From Bordetella parapertussis (GTDB lineage Bacteria > Pseudomonadota > Gammaproteobacteria > Burkholderiales > Burkholderiaceae_C): a stretch of DNA of 34,983 nt. Each line of letters opens with the position of its first letter. Within the stretch, counting starts at the first letter, position 1. Below, piece after piece: positions 24,471 through 32,532 of the stretch. Below the pieces are notes generated by a model. That model searched no databases, had not been told where the DNA came from, and saw only the letters and a program-made list of their open reading frames with translations. The stretch lies in assembly GCA_945890735.1 (NCBI GenBank), contig CAMDCZ010000019.1, positions 1 through 34,983 on the forward strand, in the 5' to 3' direction. A program made the position numbers and the translations under genes.

Positions 24471-25451
24471 ATGTCTAAAGCATTTGCCAGCCAAAGCGAC
24501 CTGACCGATAAACAGATCAGCTTCACCCAACTCAGCCCGCACTGCTGGGCCTACACCGCCGAGGGCGACCCCAATTCAGGGGTGATCATTGGCGACAAGT
24601 ACATCATGGTGAGTGATGCCACCGCCACGCCTTTGATGGCACAAGACCTGATCGCCAAGATCCGCGCGGTCAGTGACAAGCCCATCAAATACGTGTTGCT
24701 GACCCACTACCACGCCGTGCGTGTTTTGGGTGCCAGCGCTTACCTGGCCGAAGGTGCGACCGAAATCATCGCCAGCAAAGGAACGCACGATTTGATCGTC
24801 GAGCGCGGTGCCGAGGACATGCAAAGTGAGATGGACCGGTTTCCCCGTTTGTTCCGTGGTGCAGACAGTGTGCCAGGCTTGACTTGGCCAACCATGGTGA
24901 TTGGTGACGGACAGCCCGGTCGCCAAGGCAGTTTGCGCATTGACTTGGGCGGTGTGGCGGTGGAGATTTGGCACCCAGGCGCTGGTCATACCCGCGGCGA
25001 CACCATCGCTTGGGTGGAGGCTGAAAAAGTCTTGTTCAGCGGTGACTTGGTGGAGTACCAAGCAGGTGTCTACACCGGCGACGCCCATTTGGCCCAGTGG
25101 CCCACCACCCTAGAGGCTTTGCGAGCACTGCAAGCGCAGGCCATCGTGCCCGGGCGTGGCGAAGCCATGCAAGGCCCAGCGAATGTCAACAAAGCACTGG
25201 ACTACACCAAGCAATGGGTGGAAACACTTTTCAAATGTGGTCAAGAGGCGGTGGCACAAGGCATGGATTTGAAAGCCGCGATGGCGCACACCCGCCAACA
25301 CATGGACCCGGTGTTTGGCCAGGTATTCATTTACGAGCATTGCTTGCCTTTTGATGTGAGCCGTGCGTATGACGAAGCCCAGGGCATCCAAAACCCCCGC
25401 ATCTGGACTGCCGAGCGTGACAAAGAGATGTGGGCCTCGCTGCAAAGCTGA
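24471..25451 (+). CDS. MBL-fold protein with degenerate metal-binding motifs
   Basis: Metallo-beta-lactamase-fold protein, 326 residues, no signal peptide. The canonical HxHxDH reads H79-Y-H81-A-V83-R84, so the Asp and His of the second metal site are replaced. H173 (AGHTRGD) and D192 (FSGDLVE) remain, and the usual late His is R229 in PGRG. The three His ligands of metal site 1 are thus intact while site 2 is largely gone. Features such as ERGAEDMQSE and RFPRLFRG look conserved rather than decayed. I infer a mono-metal or non-hydrolytic relative; function unknown. Its end is 3 bases from the convergent lipoprotein gene. Confidence 0.85.
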   Translation: MSKAFASQSDLTDKQISFTQLSPHCWAYTAEGDPNSGVIIGDKYIMVSDATATPLMAQDLIAKIRAVSDKPIKYVLLTHYHAVRVLGASAYLAEGATEIIASKGTHDLIVERGAEDMQSEMDRFPRLFRGADSVPGLTWPTMVIGDGQPGRQGSLRIDLGGVAVEIWHPGAGHTRGDTIAWVEAEKVLFSGDLVEYQAGVYTGDAHLAQWPTTLEALRALQAQAIVPGRGEAMQGPANVNKALDYTKQWVETLFKCGQEAVAQGMDLKAAMAHTRQHMDPVFGQVFIYEHCLPFDVSRAYDEAQGIQNPRIWTAERDKEMWASLQS

Positions 25452-25454
25452 TGC

Positions 25455-26375
25455 TCACTGGGGTGGCGTGATCAGCTCGTTCAAATCGGCTTCGTAGCCT
25501 TTCAACACAGCCACGGCATTGGCGCGTTGCGCCGGCGAGGTGGTGTTGTGCAGTTGCGCAACAGCTTCACATTGGGTGCGCTGGCGCTTTTGGCGGTATT
25601 GGGCATCACTGGGGTTGGGTGGGTTGAGCATGCGCTGCAACCACCCCTGCACCAGTTGTTGGGCTTGGTCGCGATCGGCTTGTTCGGTGACGATGCGCTG
25701 CATCACGCTCAAAGCATCCGATTGCTGGCGCAACCGTTCTTGGTCGCTTCTGCTGGGCTCAAAGCCAGAGGCGGTGGCGAGCTCAAGCACCAACTGCCGC
25801 TGCGCTTTGTCTAAACGACCGTAAAAACGCTCCGCATTGTCTTGTCCCTTTTGGGCTTGAACAAGCCATTGGGCGGAGCGTGGTTGGTCAATTTTCCATT
25901 CGCGTCGCCATTTTTGGTTGTTTGTGTCCAGCTCGTCTCGCAGGTTCGTGAGCTGATGGGGTTTCAACGTGAGAAACAAATCAGCCAGCGGCAACTCCAA
26001 CTTCGCCATCACTGCCGGCAAGCTGTTGCGGGCATCATCAACGAGACGACACACCTGATCAGCAGTGATGTTTTGCGGTGCCAAGGATTGCATGCGTTGT
26101 ATCCACAACCGGTACGCGGGAAGCTGCGTTTGTCGGTGCCAAGCCAATACCGATTGCAAGTCGGTCAGCACCTGTTGTTCTTGTGCCGCAGTGAGGTCCA
26201 GGTGTGGGTTGACCCAGGTGAAAACCAACCAGCGTGGGGCGTTGTTGTAGCCCGTGACAACCAGGCTGCAACTGCTCAAACAACCCACCAGACACAGCGC
26301 AGCCAGTTTTCCGGGGCGGCCAAGGCGTGCGCTGAGCTGACTGATAATGCCTGTCAATAAAGGAAGCAATCGCAT
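25455..26375 (-). CDS. DUF6279-like lipoprotein
   Basis: Probable outer- or inner-membrane lipoprotein of unknown function, 306 residues from ATG 26375. The signal region includes basic residues (RLGRPGK), a hydrophobic core AALCLVGCL and a lipobox LSSC at about residue 36-39. The mature part (YNNAPRWLVFTWVNPHLDLT onward) is helical, Gln- and Arg-rich, with a DUF6279-like pattern. The start is uncertain: no SD is seen, and ATG 26375 overlaps the glmU start on the other strand. The two stops at 25451/25455 are almost touching. Confidence 0.75.
   Translation of the reverse strand: MRLLPLLTGIISQLSARLGRPGKLAALCLVGCLSSCSLVVTGYNNAPRWLVFTWVNPHLDLTAAQEQQVLTDLQSVLAWHRQTQLPAYRLWIQRMQSLAPQNITADQVCRLVDDARNSLPAVMAKLELPLADLFLTLKPHQLTNLRDELDTNNQKWRREWKIDQPRSAQWLVQAQKGQDNAERFYGRLDKAQRQLVLELATASGFEPSRSDQERLRQQSDALSVMQRIVTEQADRDQAQQLVQGWLQRMLNPPNPSDAQYRQKRQRTQCEAVAQLHNTTSPAQRANAVAVLKGYEADLNELITPPQ
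26343..26348 (+). promoter_or_regulatory. Candidate -10 box (GATAAT) of glmUS
   Basis: GATAAT within CTGATAAT is 25 bases before the glmU ATG, leaving room for the SD AGGA at 26361-26364. It lies inside the N-terminal coding part of the divergent lipoprotein gene. The -35 is poor. Confidence 0.4.
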
Positions 26376-27759
26376 GGACAGTGTGGATGTGGTGGTGATG
26401 GCGGCGGGCAAGGGAACCCGTATGAAGAGCAGTATGCCCAAAGTGCTTCACCAGGTAGGCGGTAGGGCTTTGCTCAGGCACGTGATTGACACGGCCAAGC
26501 AGCTGCAAGCCAGGCGTGTGGTGGTGATCACTGGCCATGGCGCAGAGCAAGTCGAAGCCAGTTTGCAAGGCCACTCCCATCTGCAATGCGTGCGCCAGAT
26601 GCCGCAGTTGGGTACGGGGCATGCCATGCAACAAGCCATGCCAGCGCTGACCGATGACGGTCTCACCTTGGTCTTGTCTGGCGATGTCCCCTTGATACAA
26701 GCTGACACCTTGCAAGCCTTGTTGGCCATGTGTGATGGTCAGCAACTGGCCTTGCTCACCTTGCAAACCCCATCCCCCACAGGCTATGGACGATTGGTGC
26801 GCAATGCCCAAGGCCAGGTGCAAGCGATCGTGGAAGAAAAGGACGCCACGCCTGAACAACGCCTAATCACCGAAATCTACAGCGGCATCATGGCCGTGCC
26901 CACCCGCTTGTTGCGAGGCTGGTTGGCCCGTTTGGACAACCACAACGCCCAACAAGAGTACTACCTGACCGATGTGGTGAGATTTGCTGTGGCCGATGGA
27001 TGCACTGTCGCGGCGCACATGATCACCCAAGCCTGGCAAGTCGAGGGTGTGAACAACCCGCTGCAGTTGGCTGCTTTGGAGCGGGCTTACCAGCACCTGC
27101 AAGCTGAGCAATGCATGTTGGCGGGTGTGCGCCTGGCAGACCCTGCGCGTTTCGATGTGCGCGGGCAGTTGAGTTGCGGGCAAGATGTCGAGATCGATGT
27201 CAATTGCGTCTTTGAAGGTGTGGTGCGTTTGGACGATGGGGTGCGCATCGGCCCGAACTGCGTGATTGCCAATGCACACATCGGTGCGGGCACCATCGTG
27301 CAAGCATTCACGCACATCGATGGTGAGCAACAAGCTGTGGCTGTGGGCAAGGAGGCGCGCATTGGTCCGTTTGCCCGGCTGCGTCCTGGCGCATCCTTGG
27401 GTGACGAAGTGCACATTGGCAATTTTGTGGAAGTGAAAAACGCCAGCCTGGCCCGGGGCGCCAAGGCCAACCACCTCGCTTATTTGGGAGATGCCACGGT
27501 GGGCGAGCGGGTCAATTACGGCGCAGGCAGCATCACAGCCAACTATGACGGCGCCAACAAACACCGCACGGTCATCGAAGCCGATGTGCATGTGGGCAGC
27601 AACAGCGTGTTGGTGGCACCCGTTACCTTGGGCGCTGGCGGCACGATTGGCGCTGGCTCCACCATCACCAAAGACACCGCGCCAGGTGCCCTCACGGTGA
27701 CGCGGGCCAAGCAAACCAGTATCGACAACTGGGCTCGCCCGGTCAAAACAAAAAAATAA
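26374..27759 (+). CDS. glmU: Bifunctional GlcN-1-P acetyltransferase / GlcNAc-1-P uridyltransferase
   Basis: Makes UDP-GlcNAc, the precursor of peptidoglycan and lipopolysaccharide. The 461-residue product has the N-terminal nucleotidyltransferase motif VVMAAGKGTRMKS and the C-terminal left-handed beta-helix acetyltransferase (GPFARLRPGASLGDEVHIGN, KANHLAYLGDATVG, NYGAGSITANYDG). ATG 26374 is set by AGGA (26361-26364) and family length; an upstream in-frame ATG at 26347 lacks an SD. glmS follows 13 bases after the stop, so the two final cytosolic steps of amino-sugar supply are co-expressed. Confidence 0.97.
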   Translation: MDSVDVVVMAAGKGTRMKSSMPKVLHQVGGRALLRHVIDTAKQLQARRVVVITGHGAEQVEASLQGHSHLQCVRQMPQLGTGHAMQQAMPALTDDGLTLVLSGDVPLIQADTLQALLAMCDGQQLALLTLQTPSPTGYGRLVRNAQGQVQAIVEEKDATPEQRLITEIYSGIMAVPTRLLRGWLARLDNHNAQQEYYLTDVVRFAVADGCTVAAHMITQAWQVEGVNNPLQLAALERAYQHLQAEQCMLAGVRLADPARFDVRGQLSCGQDVEIDVNCVFEGVVRLDDGVRIGPNCVIANAHIGAGTIVQAFTHIDGEQQAVAVGKEARIGPFARLRPGASLGDEVHIGNFVEVKNASLARGAKANHLAYLGDATVGERVNYGAGSITANYDGANKHRTVIEADVHVGSNSVLVAPVTLGAGGTIGAGSTITKDTAPGALTVTRAKQTSIDNWARPVKTKK

Positions 27760-27772
27760 AAGGACAGTCCGT

Positions 27773-29638
27773 ATGTGTGGCATTGTGGGTGCGGTTTCAT
27801 CACAAAACATCGTTCCTGTCTTGGTGCAGGGTTTGCAAAGGCTGGAATACAGAGGCTATGACTCGTGTGGTGTGGCGGTCAACAGCGCGCAAACGCAAAT
27901 GGATCAAGCGCCCGGATTGCAGCGTGCACGCAGCACCGACCGTGTGGCTGAATTGATCGCGCAGGTGAACGACCCATCAGCAGGTTTGCAGGGCATGACC
28001 GGCATTGCGCATACTCGCTGGGCCACCCATGGCGCACCTGCGGTGCACAACGCGCACCCGCATTTCAGCCGAGACCGCATCGCCTTGGTGCACAACGGCA
28101 TCATTGAAAACCATGAAGAACTGCGAGCCGAGTTGCAGGCCAAGGGTTACCGCTTTCTCAGCCAAACCGATACCGAGGTGATGGCGCACTTGATCGACTC
28201 GCTCTACCAAGGCGATGTGTTGCAAGCTGTTTTCCAGGCCACCCAACAACTGCAAGGTGCTTATGCGATCGCGGTCATGGCCAAGGACGAGCCACACCGC
28301 GTGATCGGCGCCCGCGCAGGCTCACCGCTGATTCTGGGTTTGGGCCAAGGCGAAAACTTTTTGGCCAGCGATGCCATGGCCTTGGCGGGCGTGACCAGCC
28401 AAATCGTCTACCTGGCCGAAGGCGATGTTGTGGATGTGCAGCAAACCCATTACCAGGTGTTCGACGTCACACACCAAGCGGTGCAACGTGAGGTTTTGAC
28501 GGTTCATGCCCACAGTGGAGCCGCTGAGCTGGGCCCTTACAGCCATTACATGCAAAAGGAAATCTTCGAGCAGCCGCGAGCGATTGCCGATACGTTGGAG
28601 GGCATCGAAGCCATCGTCCCCGAGCTGTTCGACAACCCTGCCCACCCTGCGCCAGGCTTGGCCAAACAGGTCTTGGCACAGGTCGATTCGGTGTTGATCC
28701 TGGCCTGTGGCACCAGTTATTACAGCGGCTGCGTGGCCAAGTACTGGATAGAGCGGATGGCCCAACTGCCTTGCCAGGTGGAAGTCGCCAGCGAGTACCG
28801 TTACCGTGATTCCGTGCCCAACCCGCGCAGCCTGGTGGTGACCATCAGCCAATCGGGTGAAACCGCAGACACCTTGGCCGCATTGCGTCACGCCCAATCA
28901 TTGGGCATGCAACACACGCTGACCGTTTGCAATGTGTCGACCTCGGCCATGGTGCGCGAATGCGCCTTGGCTTACATCACCCGCGCAGGCGTGGAAATTG
29001 GCGTGGCGTCAACCAAGGCGTTCACCTCCCAACTGGCGGGTTTGTTTTTGCTGACACTTGCGCTGGCCAAAGCCAAGGGTCGATTGAGCCTGGCGTCAGA
29101 AGCCCAGCACTTGAAAGCCATGCGGCATTTGCCCGTGGCTTTGCAAAGCGTGTTGGCCTTGGAGCCGCAACTCATCGCCTGGGCGCAAGACTTTGCGAGC
29201 AAAGAAAACGCCTTGTTCTTGGGCCGCGGTTTGCACTACCCGATTGCCTTGGAAGGGGCGTTGAAGCTCAAAGAAATCAGCTATATCCATGCCGAGGCTT
29301 ACCCAGCAGGTGAACTCAAGCACGGCCCATTGGCGCTGGTGACCAGCGCCATGCCTGTGGTGACCGTCGCACCCAACGACGCCTTGTTGGAAAAGCTCAA
29401 AAGCAATTTGCAAGAGGTACGCGCCCGTGGCGGCGTGTTGTATGTGTTGGCCGATGCTGACACCCGCATCAGCTCCAGCGAAGGCTTGCATGTGATTCGC
29501 ATGCCCGAGCATTACGGCGATTTGTCACCCTTGCTGCATGTGGTGCCTCTGCAATTGCTGGCCTATCACACGGCCTGTGCGCGGGGAACGGATGTTGACA
29601 AGCCGCGCAACCTGGCCAAAAGCGTCACCGTGGAGTAA
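27773..29638 (+). CDS. glmS: Glutamine-fructose-6-phosphate aminotransferase (isomerizing)
   Basis: Commits fructose-6-phosphate to hexosamine synthesis using glutamine. The 621-residue product starts MCGIVGAVSS, where Cys2 is the glutaminase nucleophile, followed by LEYRGYDSCGVAV. Two SIS isomerase domains follow (ACGTSYYSG near 317, TISQSGETADT near 362), and the C-terminus KPRNLAKSVTVE is canonical. The SD AAGGACAG precedes ATG 27773. No ribozyme-like leader exists in the 13-base gap to glmU. The TRAP transporter genes begin 4 bases after its stop. Confidence 0.98.
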   Translation: MCGIVGAVSSQNIVPVLVQGLQRLEYRGYDSCGVAVNSAQTQMDQAPGLQRARSTDRVAELIAQVNDPSAGLQGMTGIAHTRWATHGAPAVHNAHPHFSRDRIALVHNGIIENHEELRAELQAKGYRFLSQTDTEVMAHLIDSLYQGDVLQAVFQATQQLQGAYAIAVMAKDEPHRVIGARAGSPLILGLGQGENFLASDAMALAGVTSQIVYLAEGDVVDVQQTHYQVFDVTHQAVQREVLTVHAHSGAAELGPYSHYMQKEIFEQPRAIADTLEGIEAIVPELFDNPAHPAPGLAKQVLAQVDSVLILACGTSYYSGCVAKYWIERMAQLPCQVEVASEYRYRDSVPNPRSLVVTISQSGETADTLAALRHAQSLGMQHTLTVCNVSTSAMVRECALAYITRAGVEIGVASTKAFTSQLAGLFLLTLALAKAKGRLSLASEAQHLKAMRHLPVALQSVLALEPQLIAWAQDFASKENALFLGRGLHYPIALEGALKLKEISYIHAEAYPAGELKHGPLALVTSAMPVVTVAPNDALLEKLKSNLQEVRARGGVLYVLADADTRISSSEGLHVIRMPEHYGDLSPLLHVVPLQLLAYHTACARGTDVDKPRNLAKSVTVE

Positions 29639-29642
29639 GCCG

Positions 29643-30665
29643 ATGTATTCAACCTCTTCAAACCGCCGCCAACTGTTGAAAGCGGCTGCTGGCATGGGTG
29701 CTTGGTCCTTGATCACGGACCAAGCCTGGGCGCAAAACGCCGAATTCAAACTCAAGTTGGCCAACAATTTCCCCGCCACCCACCCGACCAACCTGCGGAT
29801 GAAAGAAGCCGTGGAGGCTATCCGCGCTGATTCCAAAGGTCGGGTGGACATCCAGCTGTTTCCCAACAACCAGCTCGGCGGCGACACTGACATGCTGTCG
29901 CAAGTGCGCTCAGGTGCCATCGACTTTTTCATGCTCTCTGGCCTGATCTTGCAAACCCTGGTGCCGGTGGCGGGCATCAACGGCTTGGCATTTGTGTTCA
30001 AGGACTACAACGGGGTATGGGCCGCCATGGATGGAGACTTGGGTTTGCACGTGAGGGGTGCCATCGCCAAGGTGAATTTGTTCGCTTTCGAGACCTGCTT
30101 TGACAATGGGTTTCGCAACATCACCAGTTCCTCCAGGCCCATCCAATCCCCAGCCGATTTGCAAGGGTTCAAGATCCGCGTGCCAGTCAGTCCTTTGTGG
30201 ACATCCATGTTCAAAGCCCTGGGTGCTTCGCCTGCATCGATCAACTTCAGTGAGGTGTACTCCTCGTTGCAAACCAAGATCGTGGAGGGGCAAGAAAACC
30301 CATTGCCACTGATTGAATCAGCCAAACTCTACGAGGTGCAAAAGTACTGTTCCATGACCTCGCACATGTGGGATGGTCAATGGGTGTTGGCCAACCAAAA
30401 ACGTTGGGGCAACTTACCCAAGGATTTACAAGCCTTGGTGGCCTTGCACTTTAAAAAGGCAGCGATGCTGCAGCGCGAAGACATCCGCCAACTCAACACG
30501 GTGCTGCAAGCACAGCTGAAATCCAAAGGCATGGCATTCAATTACCCAGATGCCAAGCCCTTTCGAGACGTGTTAACCCAAGTCGGTTTCTATCAGGAAT
30601 GGAAAGCCAAATACGGCCCCGAAGCGATTGGCAAGCTCGAGAAATACACGGGTAAATTGGCATGA
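29643..30665 (+). CDS. TRAP transporter solute-binding protein (DctP family)
   Basis: Periplasmic receptor that hands an organic-acid-like ligand to the TRAP permease. The 340-residue product has a twin-arginine-like leader (NRRQLLKAAAG, Arg8-Arg9) with probable cleavage after AWA at residue 30. The DctP fold follows, with Arg179 in LQGFKIRVP, the carboxylate-binding position of the family, and NFSEVYSSLQTKIVEGQENP. It starts 4 bases after glmS and overlaps the fused permease (ATGA). The substrate is unknown; the position behind glmUS may hint at an amino-sugar or sugar acid but could be chance. Confidence 0.92.
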   Translation: MYSTSSNRRQLLKAAAGMGAWSLITDQAWAQNAEFKLKLANNFPATHPTNLRMKEAVEAIRADSKGRVDIQLFPNNQLGGDTDMLSQVRSGAIDFFMLSGLILQTLVPVAGINGLAFVFKDYNGVWAAMDGDLGLHVRGAIAKVNLFAFETCFDNGFRNITSSSRPIQSPADLQGFKIRVPVSPLWTSMFKALGASPASINFSEVYSSLQTKIVEGQENPLPLIESAKLYEVQKYCSMTSHMWDGQWVLANQKRWGNLPKDLQALVALHFKKAAMLQREDIRQLNTVLQAQLKSKGMAFNYPDAKPFRDVLTQVGFYQEWKAKYGPEAIGKLEKYTGKLA

Positions 30666-32482
30666 CCCTGGCTTGGCCGGAGCGGGTGTTGCGTGCGCTG
30701 GCCGAGTGGCCTGCGGCTTTGTTGGTGGTGGCTGAAATAGCCGTGCTCTCCGCGGGCGTGATCAGCCGATATTTGCTGCAATCGCCACTCACCTGGTCCG
30801 ATGAACTCGCTTCTGTGTTGTTCTTGTGGTTGGCCATGTTGGGGGCGGTGGTTGCGATGCAGCGCAATGAACACATGCGCTTGACGGTGTTTGTCGCCAA
30901 GTTGTCCCCCGCCTCGCAGGTGGCGGTGAACACTTTTGTCGCCTGTCTGTCGGTCTTGTTTTGCGCCGTGTTGCTTTGGCCTGCGATAGAACACATGAAC
31001 GAACAGTGGGTGATCCTCACGCCTGCACTGGAAATGCCAGATGCTTTGCGGGTGGCTGCGGTCGTGGTGGGTTTGTCGCTCATGTTGCTGCAATCCCTGT
31101 TGCAGTTGTTTCGTTTAGCCCGTGGCAGACAAGTGCTGTGGTCGTTGGCTGTGTTGTTGGTGATGGTTGCAGCCCTTGGCTTGGCGAGTCCTTGGTTGAT
31201 GCAATGGGGGCATGTCAACTTGTTGATCTTCTTTGTGCTGATGGTGGCCATGTGTGTGGCCATGGGTCTGCCCATTGCGTATGCCTTTGGCCTGAGCACA
31301 ACGGCCTACCTGCTTTTTTCCACCACCACCCCCTTGACCATTGTGGTGAGTCGGATCGATGAGGGCATGTCTCACCTGATTTTGTTGTCTGTGCCTATGT
31401 TTGTGTTTTTGGGCGCATTCATTGCGGTGACTGGCTTGGCCAAAGCGATGGTGGATTTTTTGGCTTCTTTGTTGGGGCATTTGCGCGGTGGTTTGCAGTA
31501 CGTGTTGTTGGCGGCGATGTATTTGGTCTCTGGGATTTCAGGCTCCAAAGCAGCTGACATGGCGGCCGTGGCACCAGCGTTGTTTCCGGAAATGAAAAAA
31601 CGCGGTGCACACCCCGGCAGGCTGGTTGCGTTGTTGGCCGCCTCTGGTGCGATGAGCGAGACCATCCCGCCGAGTTTGGTGTTGATCACGATCGGCGCCG
31701 TCACCGGTGTATCGATTTCAGCGCTTTTTGTGGGCGGCTTGATGCCTGCGTTGGTTGGCATGGTTGCCTTGTGTGTGGTGGTTTACTGGCAGTCCCGTGG
31801 CCTGCAGGATCTGCAGGTTCAGCGTAAGCCCGGCCGTGAAATTTGGCGAACTTTGGGGTTGGCCCTGCCTGCCTTGGCCTTGCCATTCGTTATCCGTTCA
31901 GCCGTGGTCGAGGGTGTGGCCACAGCCACCGAGGTATCGACCATTGGTATTTTGTACACCTTGGTGGTGGGCTTGCTCTTTTACCGCCAACTGGATTGGC
32001 GCCGTCTTTTTCCCATGCTGGTGGAAACCGCGTCATTGTCTGGGGCGATTTTGCTGATCATTGGGTGCGCCACTGCGATGGCCTGGGCCTTGACCCAATC
32101 TGGTTTTTCGCGTGACTTGGTGGCGCTCATGACACAGGTGCCAGGCGGGGCAACAGGTTTCATGCTGGTATCGATGGTGGTGTTTGTGTTGCTTGGCAGC
32201 ATGCTCGAAGGCATTCCGGCCATCGTTTTGTTTGGCCCTTTGCTGTTTCCAGTGGCGCGAGCGCTTGGCATCCATGAGGTGCACTACGCCATGGTGGTGG
32301 TGTTCGCCATGGGCTTGGGCTTGTTTGCGCCACCTGTGGGTGTCGGCTTTTACGCAGCATGTGCGATTGGGAAGGTGGAGGCTGACCAGGCCCTCAACCG
32401 CATTTGGCCTTACTTGGGTGCTCTGTTGGTCGCCCTGTTGGTGATTGCTTTTGTGCCCTGGGTGTCCATCGGTTTCCTCTGA
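30662..32482 (+). CDS. TRAP transporter fused permease (DctQ-DctM)
   Basis: Inner-membrane, ion-driven permease partner of the DctP protein. The 606-residue product fuses a small DctQ domain of about four helices (residues 1-165; SPLTWSDELASVLFLWLAMLG is characteristic, here read in two parts: SPLTWSDELA and FLWLAMLG) to a DctM domain of about twelve helices (residues 175-606; GLPIAYAFGLS, SGSKAADMAAV, APPVGVGFYAAC). Fused QM proteins are a known TRAP variant. ATG 30662 overlaps the dctP stop. There is no clear terminator in the 40 bases before hisC. Confidence 0.92.
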   Translation: MTLAWPERVLRALAEWPAALLVVAEIAVLSAGVISRYLLQSPLTWSDELASVLFLWLAMLGAVVAMQRNEHMRLTVFVAKLSPASQVAVNTFVACLSVLFCAVLLWPAIEHMNEQWVILTPALEMPDALRVAAVVVGLSLMLLQSLLQLFRLARGRQVLWSLAVLLVMVAALGLASPWLMQWGHVNLLIFFVLMVAMCVAMGLPIAYAFGLSTTAYLLFSTTTPLTIVVSRIDEGMSHLILLSVPMFVFLGAFIAVTGLAKAMVDFLASLLGHLRGGLQYVLLAAMYLVSGISGSKAADMAAVAPALFPEMKKRGAHPGRLVALLAASGAMSETIPPSLVLITIGAVTGVSISALFVGGLMPALVGMVALCVVVYWQSRGLQDLQVQRKPGREIWRTLGLALPALALPFVIRSAVVEGVATATEVSTIGILYTLVVGLLFYRQLDWRRLFPMLVETASLSGAILLIIGCATAMAWALTQSGFSRDLVALMTQVPGGATGFMLVSMVVFVLLGSMLEGIPAIVLFGPLLFPVARALGIHEVHYAMVVVFAMGLGLFAPPVGVGFYAACAIGKVEADQALNRIWPYLGALLVALLVIAFVPWVSIGFL

Positions 32483-32514
32483 ATTCAGTGGTGGGGTGAC
32501 GAGGTCCTCAGCCC

Positions 32515-32520
32515 TATAAT
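32515..32520 (+). promoter_or_regulatory. Perfect -10 box (TATAAT) of the hisCBHA unit
   Basis: TATAAT is a 6/6 match. Its predicted start, about 32526-32528, lies downstream of ATG 32524 and just before ATG 32533. The -35 region (near 32492-32497) is not recognisable. Confidence 0.55.
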
Positions 32521-32532
32521 TTGATGAAATCC

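Noticed and set aside
27760..27772. glmS ribozyme
   Set aside because: Only 13 bases separate glmU and glmS, too short for the ribozyme, which is also typical of Gram-positive bacteria.
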